NCBI GenBank assembly: GCA_035538335.1 | Contig: DATLKN010000057.1 | Coordinates: 1-64,000 of the forward strand | Length of the DNA: 64,000 nt | Source: AP-15 sp035538335 | Lineage (GTDB): Bacteria; Pseudomonadota; Alphaproteobacteria; ATCC43930; CGMCC-115725 | Direction: 5' to 3' | In this document: piece by piece, positions 31,908-41,073 of the stretch | How the letters are laid out: each line of letters begins with the position of its first letter | How positions within the stretch are numbered: position 1 is the stretch's first letter | Made by a program: the position numbers and the translations under genes | Notes under the pieces: generated by a model | What the model saw: the letters and a program-made list of their open reading frames with translations, nothing else | Told to the model about the DNA's origin: nothing | The model's database searches: none

Positions 31908-34673
31908 CTACTCCGCCGCCGCCTTGACCGGGGCCGGCTCGACGCGGGCGGCGCAGAATTTGAATTCGGGGATCTTGCCGATGGGGTCGAGCTGCGGGTT
32001 GGTCAGGATATTGGCGGCCGCTTCGGCATAGCAGAACGGGATGAACACCATGCCGGGCGCGACCGCGCTGTCGGCGCGCGCCTTCAATTCGATGGCGCCG
32101 CGGCGGGTGGCGACCCGCACCCGGTCGCCGGCGGCGACGCCGAGCCGGCGCAATTCCGCCGGCGCCAGCGAAGCGACCGCCTCGGGCTCGATCTCGTCGA
32201 GGATGCCGGCGCGCCGCGTCATCGCGCCGGTGTGCCAATGTTCGAGCTGGCGGCCGGTGGTCAGCACCATCGGGTATTCCGCGTCCGGCTCCTCGGCGGG
32301 CGGCACGATCGCCGCCGGCACCAGGCGGCCGCGCCCGGAGGCGGTCGGAAAACCGTTCGCGAAGACGATCTCGTTGCCGGGCTTGTCCGGGGCGTCGCAG
32401 GGATAAGTGACCGAACTCTCGCGCTCCAGGCGTTCCCAGGTGATGTTGTCGAGGGACGGCATCGCCTCCTTCATCTCGGCAAAGACGTCGCGCGGATGGG
32501 TATAGGACCAGGAGAGTCCGATGCGCCGGGCGATCTCCTGGATGATCCACCAATCCTGCCGCGCATTGCCGGGCAGCGGCAGCGCGGTCCTGCCCATCTG
32601 CACCTGGCGGTTCGTATTGCTGACCGTGCCGTCCTTCTCGGGCCAAGCCGAGGCCGGCAGCACGACATCGGCGTATTTCGCCGTCTCGGTCAGGAAGAGG
32701 TCCTGCACGACGAGGTGCTCGAGCTTGGCGAGCGCTTCGCGCGCATGGCTCACATCCGGGTCCGACATCGCCGGGTTCTCGCCCATGATGTACATGCCGG
32801 CGATCTCGCCGCGATGCACCGCGTCCATGATCTCGACGACGGTGAGGCCGCGCTTGTCATCGAGGCCCGTCCCCCAGAGCCGCTCAAACTTCGCGCGAAC
32901 CTGATCATCCTCGACCGACATGTAGTCGGGATAGACCATCGGGATGAGGCCGGCGTCGGAGGCGCCCTGCACGTTGTTCTGGCCGCGCAGCGGATGCAGC
33001 CCCGTGCCCGGCCGCCCGACCTGGCCGGTGACGAGGGCGAGCGCGATCAGACACCGCGCATTGTCGGTGCCGTGGACATGCTGCGAGATGCCCATGCCCC
33101 AGAAGATGATCGCCGCCTTGGCGCGGGCATAGGTGCGCGCGATATGGCGCAGGGTCGCGGCGTCGATGCCGCAGATCTCGGCCATCTTTTCCGGCGCGTA
33201 GCCGCGCACGTGCTCGCGCAGTTTCTCGAAATCTTGGCAGTGCGCCTGCACGTATTGGCGGTCGTAGAGGTCCTCCTCGACGATCGTGTGCAACAGCGCG
33301 TTCAGCATCGCCACGTCGCGCCCCGGCTTGAACCGCAGCATATGGGTCGCATGACGCGCCAATGCCTGGCCGCGCGGGTCCATGACGATGAGGGTCGCGC
33401 CGCGCTTCGCCGCCTGTTTGAAGAAGGTCGCCGCGACGGGGTGGTTCTCGGTCGGGCGCGCGCCGATGACGATGATGACCTCGGCGTCCTTCGCCGCGGT
33501 GAAGGGCGCGGTCACCGCGCCGGAGCCGATCCCCTCCATCAGGGCGGCCACCGAGGAGGCGTGGCACAGCCGCGTGCAGTGATCGACATTGTTGCTGCCG
33601 AAGCCGGTGCGAACCAGCTTCTGGAAGAGGTAGGCCTCCTCGTTCGAGCCCTTGGCCGAGCCGAAGCCGGCGAGCGCGCGGCGGCCCTTCTCGTCGCGGA
33701 TGCGCTTGAGCCCGGCGGCGGCATGCTCCAGCGCCTCCTCCCAGCTCGCTTTCCTGAAGTGCGTCAACGGGTTGGCCGGGTCGATCGCGACATCGTGCTT
33801 CGAGATCCCCTGCTTGCGGATCAAGGGCTCGGTGAGACGGTCGGGGTGATTGACGTAGTCGAAGCCGAAGCGGCCCTTGACGCAGAGCCGGTTGAGATTG
33901 GCGGGCCCTTCGCGGCCCTCGACCGCGACGATACGGTCTTCGCGGATCTTGTAGGTCAGCTGGCAGCCGACGCCGCAATAGGGGCAGACGCTGTTCACCT
34001 CGCGCTCGGGGGCATTCGCATAGACGCCGTTCTCGTCGACCAGCGAGGACGGCATCAAGGCGCCCGTCGGACAGGCCTGCACGCATTCGCCGCAGGCGAC
34101 GCAGGTGCTCTTGCCCATCGGGTCGTCGAAATCGAAGACGATCTTCTCGCTGTGGCCGCGCCCGGCCATGCCGATCACGTCGTTGACCTGCACCTCGCGA
34201 CAGGCGCGCACGCACAGATTGCACTCGATGCAGGCGTCGAGCGCCACCGCCATCGCCGGGTGGCTGCGGTCGGGGCCGTGCTTCGCATGCCCCGGAAAGC
34301 GGCTGGCGCCGACGCCGAGCTTGTCGGCCCAGGCCCACAGCCGCGAATTGGGGTCGTGCGCGACCTCGCGGTTCGGCTGGTCGCCGATCAAGAGCTCGAA
34401 CACCATGCGGCGGGAAAACTTCGCCCGCTCGCTCGCCGTCTTCACCTTCATGCCGGGCGCGGGCTTCCTCACACAGGAGGCGGCGAGCACGCGCTCGCCT
34501 TCGATCTCGACCATGCAGGCGCGGCAATTACCATCGGCCCGGTAGCCGGGCTTCGGCAGCCAGCACAGATGCGGGATCTCGATGCCGCGGGCATGCGCCA
34601 CCTGCCAGATCGTCTCGCCCGGCGCGGCCGTGACCTCCTCGCCGTCGAGGGTGAATTTGACGGGTTCAGCCAT
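31908..34673 (-). CDS. fdsA: NAD-dependent formate dehydrogenase, catalytic alpha subunit
   Basis: A 921-residue molybdopterin oxidoreductase that oxidises formate to CO2. In order: a [2Fe-2S] domain (Cys 37, 50, 53, 67), two [4Fe-4S] clusters (CIECNLCVRAC at 148-158, CVACGECVQAC at 191-201), another [4Fe-4S] cluster (CPYCGVGC, Cys264) and the bis-MGD catalytic part. The metal-binding residue is Cys370 followed by His371 (CTRLCHASS), so no selenocysteine is used. ALPLPGNARQDWWI and the C-terminal molybdopterin-binding part are intact. It is downstream of fdsB and receives electrons to pass on to its FMN site. No FdhD or FdsD gene lies nearby. Confidence 0.95.
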   Translation of the reverse strand: MAEPVKFTLDGEEVTAAPGETIWQVAHARGIEIPHLCWLPKPGYRADGNCRACMVEIEGERVLAASCVRKPAPGMKVKTASERAKFSRRMVFELLIGDQPNREVAHDPNSRLWAWADKLGVGASRFPGHAKHGPDRSHPAMAVALDACIECNLCVRACREVQVNDVIGMAGRGHSEKIVFDFDDPMGKSTCVACGECVQACPTGALMPSSLVDENGVYANAPEREVNSVCPYCGVGCQLTYKIREDRIVAVEGREGPANLNRLCVKGRFGFDYVNHPDRLTEPLIRKQGISKHDVAIDPANPLTHFRKASWEEALEHAAAGLKRIRDEKGRRALAGFGSAKGSNEEAYLFQKLVRTGFGSNNVDHCTRLCHASSVAALMEGIGSGAVTAPFTAAKDAEVIIVIGARPTENHPVAATFFKQAAKRGATLIVMDPRGQALARHATHMLRFKPGRDVAMLNALLHTIVEEDLYDRQYVQAHCQDFEKLREHVRGYAPEKMAEICGIDAATLRHIARTYARAKAAIIFWGMGISQHVHGTDNARCLIALALVTGQVGRPGTGLHPLRGQNNVQGASDAGLIPMVYPDYMSVEDDQVRAKFERLWGTGLDDKRGLTVVEIMDAVHRGEIAGMYIMGENPAMSDPDVSHAREALAKLEHLVVQDLFLTETAKYADVVLPASAWPEKDGTVSNTNRQVQMGRTALPLPGNARQDWWIIQEIARRIGLSWSYTHPRDVFAEMKEAMPSLDNITWERLERESSVTYPCDAPDKPGNEIVFANGFPTASGRGRLVPAAIVPPAEEPDAEYPMVLTTGRQLEHWHTGAMTRRAGILDEIEPEAVASLAPAELRRLGVAAGDRVRVATRRGAIELKARADSAVAPGMVFIPFCYAEAAANILTNPQLDPIGKIPEFKFCAARVEPAPVKAAAE

Positions 34674-34699
34674 ATGAAACCCTTTCCATCGCTCGCTTG

Positions 34700-34769
34700 C
34701 CCCTCACCCTCCCGCTGACGCGGGTCCCTCCCTCTCCCCGCTCGCGGGGAGAGGGTCGGGGTGAGGGGC
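34700..34769. repeat. Dispersed palindromic repeat, family D, copy 2 (overlaps fdsB end)
   Basis: CCCCTCACCCTCCCGC at the left and GAGGGTCGGGGTGAGGGG at the right form a long inverted repeat. It sits between fdsB and fdsA, and its left arm supplies the fdsB stop codon (TGA at 34706-34704). The last residues of FdsB (PHPDPLPASGEREG) are the translation of this element. Confidence 0.8.
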
Positions 34770-36470
34770 AGCCAGCACATCGTCGCGGAAGTGCTTCAGC
34801 ACCATCTTCACGGGGTTCATCGCCGCCTGCCCCAAGCCGCAGATCGAGGCGTCGGTCATCACCCGCGACAATTCCTGCAAGAGGGGCTCGTCCCAATGTG
34901 GCGCGCTCATCAATTTCACGGCCTTTTCGGTGCCGGCGCGGCAGGGGGTGCACTGGCCGCAGCTCTCGTCCTCGAAGAAGCGCAAGAGGTTGAGCGCGAC
35001 CGCCTTCATGTCGTCCTTGTCCGAGAGCACGACGACCGCGGCCGAGCCGATGAAGCAGCCTTCCGCTTCGAGCGTGCCGAAATCGAGCGGGATATCGGCC
35101 TTCGAGGCCGGCAATATGCCGCCCGAGGCGCCGCCCGGCAGATAGCCCTTGAACTCGTGCCCCTCGGCCATGCCGCCGCAGAATTCCTCGATCAGCTCCT
35201 TCGCGGTGATGCCGGCCGGGGCGACCTTGACGCCCGGCTCCTTGACCCGTCCCGACACCGAAAAGGTGTGCAGCCCCTTCCGGCCGTTGCGGCCCTCCTT
35301 GGTGAACCAATCGGGGGCCTTCTCGACGATGTCGCGCACCCACCAGAGCGTCTCGACGTTGTTGATCAGGGTCGGCCGGCCGAACAGCCCGACCTGCGCC
35401 GGAAAGGGCGGCTTGTGCCGCGGCAGCCCCCGCTTGCCCTCGATCGATTCGAGCATCGCCGATTCCTCGCCGCAGATATAGGCGCCGGCGCCGCGCCGCA
35501 GCTCGATGAGGCCCTCGGGCGCGAGCCCCGCGGCCTCGAGCGCCCTTATCTCGCGGACGAGGATCTCGCGGCATTGCGGGTATTCGTCGCGCAGATAGAT
35601 GTAGATTCCGGCCGCCTCGATCGCCCAGGCGGCGATCAGCATGCCTTCGAGAAAGCGGTGCGGGTCGGTTTCGAGAAACCAGCGGTCCTTGAAGGTGCCG
35701 GGCTCACCCTCGTCGGCGTTGACGGCGAGCATCCGCGGCCCCGGCTCGGCGCACACGAAGCGCCATTTGCGCCCGGTCGGAAAGCCGGCGCCGCCCAAGC
35801 CCCGCAGCCCCGAATTCTCCAGCGCCGCGATAATCTCCTCCACCCGCCGCGCGCCGTTGCGGCAGGCGTCGAGCAGGCGATAGCCGCCCTTCTCGCGATA
35901 TTGCGCGAGCTCGATATAGGAGGGGATCGCGGGGTGCGTCCCCCCGGCCGCGACCGCGGCGGCGACACTGTCGAGGCTCGCATGCTCGTGCAGCGCGTGG
36001 CCGATCGCGACGACGGGGGCGTTGTGGCAGCCGCCCATGCAGGGCGCGCGGACGACGCGCAGCTTGTCCCCGAGCCGGGCCCGCAAGCCCTGGATGAGGT
36101 CGAGCGCGCCGACCAGCTCGCAGGAGAGCGAGTCGCACACCCGCAGGGTCAGGGGCGGCGCGGCCTCGTCCTCCATGACGATGTCGAAATGGGCGTAGAA
36201 GGAGGCGACCTCGTAGACCTCGACGAGAGCCAATCGCATCTCCTCCGCGAGCGCCGCCAGGTGGCGCGCATGGAGGCACCCGAAACGGTCCTGGAGCAGG
36301 TGCAAGTGCTCGATCAGCAGATCGCGCCGGCGCTCGCGCAGCCCCAGCAATTCCTGCACCTCGTCGAGCGCCGCGGGATCGACCTGCCGGCCCTTCGGAT
36401 GATCGAGCCCGCGCCGGCGCCCCGAGCCGGGGTGGATGCGGCGGTCGTGCTGAGGGGCGCCGTGCTGCAT
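34704..36470 (-). CDS. fdsB: Formate dehydrogenase beta subunit (fused NuoE- and NuoF-like)
   Basis: A 588-residue diaphorase subunit. The N-terminal 160 residues are NuoE-like with a [2Fe-2S] site (Cys 112, 117, 144, 148 in RVCDSLSCEL and APCMGGCHN). The rest is NuoF-like: LRGLGGAGFPTGRKW for FMN, GAGAYICGEESAM for NADH, and CGQCTPCRAGTEK for a [4Fe-4S] cluster. It passes electrons from FdsA to NAD. The separate FdsG subunit is replaced by this fusion. The final 24 or so residues are translated from a dispersed repeat and are not native. It lies downstream of frc on the same strand. Confidence 0.94.
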   Translation of the reverse strand: MQHGAPQHDRRIHPGSGRRRGLDHPKGRQVDPAALDEVQELLGLRERRRDLLIEHLHLLQDRFGCLHARHLAALAEEMRLALVEVYEVASFYAHFDIVMEDEAAPPLTLRVCDSLSCELVGALDLIQGLRARLGDKLRVVRAPCMGGCHNAPVVAIGHALHEHASLDSVAAAVAAGGTHPAIPSYIELAQYREKGGYRLLDACRNGARRVEEIIAALENSGLRGLGGAGFPTGRKWRFVCAEPGPRMLAVNADEGEPGTFKDRWFLETDPHRFLEGMLIAAWAIEAAGIYIYLRDEYPQCREILVREIRALEAAGLAPEGLIELRRGAGAYICGEESAMLESIEGKRGLPRHKPPFPAQVGLFGRPTLINNVETLWWVRDIVEKAPDWFTKEGRNGRKGLHTFSVSGRVKEPGVKVAPAGITAKELIEEFCGGMAEGHEFKGYLPGGASGGILPASKADIPLDFGTLEAEGCFIGSAAVVVLSDKDDMKAVALNLLRFFEDESCGQCTPCRAGTEKAVKLMSAPHWDEPLLQELSRVMTDASICGLGQAAMNPVKMVLKHFRDDVLAAPHPDPLPASGEREGPASAGG

Positions 36471-36480
36471 GCCCGTCCTA

Positions 36481-36594
36481 CGTCCTTCGAGACGCGCCCT
36501 GCGGGCGCTCCTCAGGATGAGGATAGGCTTTTGACGGCATTAAGGAAAATCTCCTCATCCTGAGGAGCCGGCGAAGCCGGCGTCTCGAAGGACG
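36481..36594. repeat. Dispersed long inverted repeat, family C
   Basis: CGTCCTTCGAGACGCG plus GCTCCTCAGGATGAGG at the left are matched by CTCATCCTGAGGAGC and GCGTCTCGAAGGACG at the right, with about 30 bp between arms. The element lies between frc and fdsB. Such sequences are widespread in Bradyrhizobium-type genomes. Confidence 0.8.
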
Positions 36595-36616
36595 CACAGC
36601 TACCGATCCGGCCTCG

Positions 36617-37846
36617 CTACACCGCGCCTTCCTTGCGCAAGGCGGCGATCTCTTCGCCCTGGTAGCCGAGCCAGCCGAGCACCTCGTCCGTGTGCTCGCC
36701 CAAGAGCGGCGAGCGCTTCACCTCGACCGGCGAATCCGACAGGTTGATCGGCATGCCGAGCTGCACATAGCGGCCGCGCGTCGGGTGGTCGAGTTCGACG
36801 AGATAGCCGCGCTCGTAGAGCGAGGTATCCTCGTAGATGTCCTTCATCGAGAGGATCGGGCCGGAGGGCACGTCGACATCGTTCAGTGTCCGCATGACCT
36901 CGAACTTGGTCTTCGTCATCGTCCATTTCTCGATGATCGAGAAGCATTCGGGGATGCGCGGCAGGCGCGCCTCGGGTGTCGCGAAATCCGGGTGCTCGAT
37001 CAGCTCCTCGCGGCCGCAGAGCTTCATCAAAGGCGCCCAGCAGGGCGGCTGGATGATCACGTAGACCCAGTCGTTCGGGCCGCCGGGGGCGCAGCGCAAG
37101 GCGGCGCCGGGCTGGCCGCCGCCGGAAGCGTTGCCGGCGCGCGGCACCGCATCGCCGAAGCTCTTGTTCGGGTATTCGGCGAGCGGCCCCTTCATGATCC
37201 GCTGCTGGTCGCGCATCTTGACGCGGCAGAGGTTCAAGACCGCGTCGGTCATCGCGACCTCGACGCGCTGCCCCTTGCCGGTGCGCTCGCGCTGGAAGAG
37301 CGCGGCGAGGATGCCGGCGACCGCATGCACGCCGGTGCCGCTGTCGCCGATCTGGGCGCCGGTGACGGTCGGCGGACCGTCCTCCCAACCCGTGGTGCTC
37401 GCCGCCCCGCCCATGCATTGCGCGACGTTCTCATAGGCCTTGCAATCGACATAGGGGCCGGGACCGAAGCCCTTGATCGAGGCGTAGACGACGCGCGGGT
37501 TCAATTCCTGGAAGCGCTCCCAGGTGAAGCCCTGCCGGTCAAGCACGCCGGGGCCGAAATTCTCGAGGATCACGTCGCACTGGCGCACCAGGCGCTCGAT
37601 GATTTCGCGGCCCTTCGGCGCCTTCAGATTGACCGTGATGCTGCGTTTGTTGGAGTTGAGCATCGTGAAATAAAGGCTGTCGGCGCCCTTCACGTCGCGC
37701 AACTGGCCGCGCGTGATGTCGCCCCGCCCCGGCATCTCGATCTTGATCACGTCGGCGCCCATCCAGGCGAGCAGCTGCGTCGCGGTCGGCCCCGCCTGGA
37801 CATGGCCGAAATCGAGAATGCGAACGCCTTCCAAAGCTTTCGTCAT
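36617..37846 (-). CDS. frc: Formyl-CoA:oxalate CoA-transferase
   Basis: A 409-residue class III CoA-transferase. It swaps CoA from formyl-CoA to oxalate. The catalytic Asp is D168 in GAQIGDSGTGVHA, the counterpart of Asp169 in Oxalobacter. DFGHVQAGPTATQLLAWMGADVIKIE, YENVAQCMGGAASTTG and the glycine loop GNASGGGQPG match this specific subfamily, not other CaiB proteins. Together with oxc at 42730 it makes a complete oxalyl-CoA pathway, and the formate produced can be oxidised by the adjacent fds genes. A GntR-type operator candidate lies about 120 bp upstream. Confidence 0.94.
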   Translation of the reverse strand: MTKALEGVRILDFGHVQAGPTATQLLAWMGADVIKIEMPGRGDITRGQLRDVKGADSLYFTMLNSNKRSITVNLKAPKGREIIERLVRQCDVILENFGPGVLDRQGFTWERFQELNPRVVYASIKGFGPGPYVDCKAYENVAQCMGGAASTTGWEDGPPTVTGAQIGDSGTGVHAVAGILAALFQRERTGKGQRVEVAMTDAVLNLCRVKMRDQQRIMKGPLAEYPNKSFGDAVPRAGNASGGGQPGAALRCAPGGPNDWVYVIIQPPCWAPLMKLCGREELIEHPDFATPEARLPRIPECFSIIEKWTMTKTKFEVMRTLNDVDVPSGPILSMKDIYEDTSLYERGYLVELDHPTRGRYVQLGMPINLSDSPVEVKRSPLLGEHTDEVLGWLGYQGEEIAALRKEGAV

Positions 37847-37873
37847 GAGCGGCGCTCCCTACGGAGAGGGCGT

Positions 37874-37952
37874 CAGATTGCTTCCTCGCCTCGCTCCTCG
37901 CAATGACAAGGACTTATAGGTGTCATTGCGAGCGACAGCGAAGCAATCTCCG
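37874..37952. repeat. Dispersed palindromic repeat, family B, copy 2
   Basis: Left arm AGATTGCTTCCTCGCCTCGC with CTCGCAATGAC and right arm GTCATTGCGAGCG followed by AGCGAAGCAATCTC. Same family as 10975-11051. It separates the operator candidate from the frc start and so lies in the frc 5' leader. Confidence 0.8.
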
Positions 37953-37968
37953 AGCCCAGCAATGTCGC

Positions 37969-37987
37969 AGGTATATGGTATACCAGA
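37969..37987. promoter_or_regulatory. Candidate GntR operator upstream of frc
   Basis: AGGTATATGGTATACCAGA with perfect palindrome TGGTATACCA at 37976-37985. The identical 19 bp occurs at 45379-45397 just upstream of the GntR gene. FCD-type GntR regulators bind short palindromes of this sort, so frc is probably under its control. Confidence 0.7.
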
Positions 37988-38041
37988 GCGCTCCGCAACT
38001 CGCTTTTGCGGCCCCGCAGGCGCAGAGCGGCCGCCCGGGCG

Positions 38042-39355
38042 TCAGTCTCCGCTCGGCACCGGGCTCGGCACCGCGACCGGCGCCGAGCGGCGCTGCACCG
38101 CCATCAGCGCCACGACGCTCATCAGCGCCGTTACCATCAGGTAGTAGGCCGGCGACAGCTTGTCGCCGGTCGCCGCGATCAGCCAGGTCGCGATGAGCGG
38201 CGCGAACCCGCCGAAGATCGTCACCGCGATGCTGAACGACAGCGATACGCCGATCGCCCGGGTGGCGACGGGGAACAGCTCGCCGAGCAGGGACGGCATG
38301 ACGCCGCTGTAGCCCGCCTTCAGCAGCTGCAGCCAGCAGACCGCGATGATGCACGCCGCCAGCGTCGGCCAGGATTGCATCAGATAGAAGGCAGGATAGG
38401 AGGTGAGGAGGAACAGCCAGCCGGCGACCACCATGATGCGCGGCCGCGCCATCTTGTCCGACCAATGCCCGAAGAACGGACAGCCGATCGCCAGCACCAT
38501 GCCGCCGAGCAAGGTCGCGACGAAACCCGTATAGGCGGGAAGGTGCAGGGTTCTCTGCCCATAGGTCGGGATATAGAGCAGGATGTAGAACGAGCTGTTC
38601 GAGATGATCGAGGCGCCGAGCGCCAGCACCACCGCGAGCGGCTGCCGGGTCAGCAGCTCGCGGATCGGCACCGTTTCCGGCTTTTGCGCCTCGAGAAACT
38701 CGGGCGTTTCCGAGAGGCGCCAGCGGATGTAGAGGCCCGCCGGCCCGACCAGCATGCCGAAGAAGTAAGGCAGCCGCCAGCCCCAGCTGAGCAGCTGGTC
38801 GTGCGTCAGCAGCGTCGTCAGCCCGACCCCGAAAAGCGAGGCGAGAATGGTGATGATGCCCGCCATCGCGAATTGCCAACTGGCCGCATAGCCCTTTCGC
38901 GCCGAGCCGTGCTCCATAAGAAAGGCGACCGAGCTACCGAACTCGCCGCCGACCGAAAACCCCTGCAGCAGGCGCGCGAGCGTTATCAGGATCGGGGCGG
39001 CAAGGCCGATCGAGGCGTAGCCCGGGGTCACCGCCATCAGCGTCGTGCCGATCATCATCAGCGCGATCGACAGCGTCAGCCCCGCCCGGCGGCCGTGCCG
39101 GTCGGTGAAGGAGCCGACGAAGATCGCCCCGATCGGCCGCACCAGATAGGCGAGGCCGAACGCGCCGAAGGTGACGAGCAGCGACACCGCCGGGTTCTTG
39201 GTCGGAAAGAAGACCTGCGAGATCGTCACGGCGAGGAAGCCGTAGATGACGAAGTCGAACCATTCGAGGACGTTGCCGATCGTCGCGGCAACGACGACCC
39301 GGGTCAGCGTCGTCTCGCTCGGCGCGGTTCGGGCGAAGGCGGCATCGGAAGGCAT
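38042..39355 (-). CDS. MHS-family MFS transporter
   Basis: A 437-residue major facilitator with 12 predicted helices. NVLEWFDFVIYGFLAVTISQVFFP is the typical start of the metabolite:H+ symporter (MHS) family, and GSFTDRHGRRAGL is the MFS motif A loop between helices 2 and 3. LARLLQGFSVGGEFGSSVAF follows. Family members import organic acids such as 2-oxoglutarate, citrate or shikimate. Because it precedes frc on the same strand in an oxalate context, uptake of oxalate or a related dicarboxylate is a fair guess. It is divergent from the binding-protein gene at 39566. Confidence 0.9.
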   Translation of the reverse strand: MPSDAAFARTAPSETTLTRVVVAATIGNVLEWFDFVIYGFLAVTISQVFFPTKNPAVSLLVTFGAFGLAYLVRPIGAIFVGSFTDRHGRRAGLTLSIALMMIGTTLMAVTPGYASIGLAAPILITLARLLQGFSVGGEFGSSVAFLMEHGSARKGYAASWQFAMAGIITILASLFGVGLTTLLTHDQLLSWGWRLPYFFGMLVGPAGLYIRWRLSETPEFLEAQKPETVPIRELLTRQPLAVVLALGASIISNSSFYILLYIPTYGQRTLHLPAYTGFVATLLGGMVLAIGCPFFGHWSDKMARPRIMVVAGWLFLLTSYPAFYLMQSWPTLAACIIAVCWLQLLKAGYSGVMPSLLGELFPVATRAIGVSLSFSIAVTIFGGFAPLIATWLIAATGDKLSPAYYLMVTALMSVVALMAVQRRSAPVAVPSPVPSGD

Positions 39356-39565
39356 CCCCGTTCCCCTTTTCTATAGGTTCTGGAGCGAGGATCGCCGTTC
39401 CCCGCGGGTTCGGCAACCATAAAGCGCGCACCGTCTTTGCGCCCGCCGCGGTTTGTCGTTGCCGATGGCCGGCGAAGGCGCGATCTTAGCCGCGCAAACA
39501 CCCCCGGGCACCGGGGGAAATCAAAAAAACAACCGAACATCAGGCTTCACCAACGGGAGGTTACG

Positions 39566-40792
39566 ATGCAGCGTCTCACGCGTCGCACGATACTCGCCGC
39601 CGCCCCGGCGGCTTTCGCCTTCGGCGGGCCGGCGCTCGCCGCCGCCAAGAAGCAATACGGCCCCGGCGTCACCGACCACGAAATCAAGATCGGCAACACC
39701 GGCCCCTACAGCGGCCCGCTGTCGAACGCGAGCCCGATCCCGATATCGATGGAACGCCATTTCAAGATGATCAACGAAGGGGGCGGCATCAACGGGCGCA
39801 AGATCACCTTCATCTCCTACGACGACGGCTACACGCCGCCGAAGACCGTCGAGATGACGAGGAAGCTCGTCGAGGAGGACCGGGTCCTCTGCATCGCCGG
39901 CGCGGTCGGCACGCCGACCAACAGCGCGGTGTGGCACTACATGAACCAGAAGAAGGTGCCGCAGCTGTTCGTCTCGACCGGGGCCAGCAAGTGGAACGAC
40001 CCGAAGGGCCATCCCTGGACCATGAGCTTCTTCGTCAGCTACCGCGCCGAGGGCCACATCTACGCCGCCTACATCCTGAAGAACAAGCCGGCGGCCAAGG
40101 TCGCCGTGCTCTACCAGAACGACGATTACGGCAAGGACTATCTCGACGGCTTCCTCGACGGGCTCGGCGCCAAGGCCGCCTCGTTGATCAAGCTGAAGGC
40201 GTCCTACGAGACGACCGACACCACCGTCGATTCCCAGATCATCCAGATGAAGGCGATGGGCTGCGATGCCTTTCTGCTGATCGCTATCCCGAAATTCGAG
40301 GCGCAGGCGATCAAGAAGATGGCCGAGATCAAATGGAAGCCGCTGTTCATCACCAACGGCATCGCCGCCTCGGTCGGGGCGGCCTTCAAGCCGGCCGGCC
40401 TCGAAAACGCCAAGGGCATCATCACCGACAATTCGTTCAAGGACCCGACCGATCCCGAGTGGAAGAACGACGCCGGCTACAAATCGTGGGTCGCCTTTAT
40501 GAACAAATACTATCCCGAAGGCGACAAGACCGACAACGGCGCCGTCTACGGCGCCTCGATCGCCGCGACGACGGTGCAGACGCTGAAGCAGTGCGGCAAT
40601 AACCTGACGCGCGAAAACGTGATGCGGCAGGCGGCCAATCTGCACAATTTCGAGCTGCCGATGCTGCAGCCCGGCATCAAGATCAATACCAGCCCCACCG
40701 ATTTCGGGCCGATCAAGCAGGTGCGGATGGAGCGCTTCGACGGCCAGCGCTTCGATGGTTTCGGGCCGCTATTGGGCAGCCCGGTCGGCTGA
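39566..40792 (+). CDS. ABC transporter substrate-binding protein (LivJ-like, orphan)
   Basis: A 408-residue periplasmic binding protein of the Peripla_BP_6 (branched-chain amino-acid-like) family. A twin-arginine-looking signal (TRRTILAAAPAAFAFG, cleavage near ALA) is followed by IKIGNTGPYSGPLSNASPI, INEGGGINGRKITFISYDDGYTP and VAVLYQNDDYGKDYLDGF. No permease or ATPase genes of the Liv type are near it, so it probably works with a transporter encoded elsewhere. These proteins often bind aromatic or organic acids and not amino acids. GGGAGG precedes the ATG. A strong hairpin follows the gene. Confidence 0.9.
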   Translation: MQRLTRRTILAAAPAAFAFGGPALAAAKKQYGPGVTDHEIKIGNTGPYSGPLSNASPIPISMERHFKMINEGGGINGRKITFISYDDGYTPPKTVEMTRKLVEEDRVLCIAGAVGTPTNSAVWHYMNQKKVPQLFVSTGASKWNDPKGHPWTMSFFVSYRAEGHIYAAYILKNKPAAKVAVLYQNDDYGKDYLDGFLDGLGAKAASLIKLKASYETTDTTVDSQIIQMKAMGCDAFLLIAIPKFEAQAIKKMAEIKWKPLFITNGIAASVGAAFKPAGLENAKGIITDNSFKDPTDPEWKNDAGYKSWVAFMNKYYPEGDKTDNGAVYGASIAATTVQTLKQCGNNLTRENVMRQAANLHNFELPMLQPGIKINTSPTDFGPIKQVRMERFDGQRFDGFGPLLGSPVG

Positions 40793-40803
40793 GGCGAACG
40801 GCG

Positions 40804-40843
40804 CTCGCGGCGGCTCCGGCGCCGCCGCGAGGGCTGGCTTTCT
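40804..40843 (+). terminator. Candidate intrinsic terminator after the binding-protein gene
   Basis: CTCGCGGCGGC (40804-40814) and GCCGCCGCGAG (40821-40831) form a perfect 11-bp stem with a 6-base loop. A T-containing tail GGCTGGCTTTCT follows, 12 bp after the stop of the gene at 39566. Confidence 0.6.
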
Positions 40844-40845
40844 GA

Positions 40846-41073
40846 GGCGGCGCGGGCCTTCGCCAAGGCCGCCATTCCGCCCCGCAGGCGGCACGTGCGG
40901 CTGGCGAGGCTCAATGGACAGTCGGTTCAGCCAGGGCAACGACTGGCGGGTTATGCCCCCTAAAGAGGCCTTGCCGGCGCCATCGGGAACGGCGAGGTCG
41001 GGTGGGATTGCCGTCATTCGCAGCGACGGCGCCGACGACGCGGGGGGCCACTCGCAAGGACCCCAGGCGACGA
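40846..41073. other. Intergenic region without recognised gene
   Basis: About 230 bp between the terminator hairpin and the end of the membrane protein gene at 41074. Base composition falls towards the right, from GC-rich to clearly AT-richer DNA. No conserved protein, RNA or repeat was recognised. Confidence 0.4.

Noticed and set aside
40846..41073. Short open frames on both strands in the gap before the AT-richer region
   Set aside because: No ribosome-binding site, family similarity or consistent codon use; they are not reported as genes.
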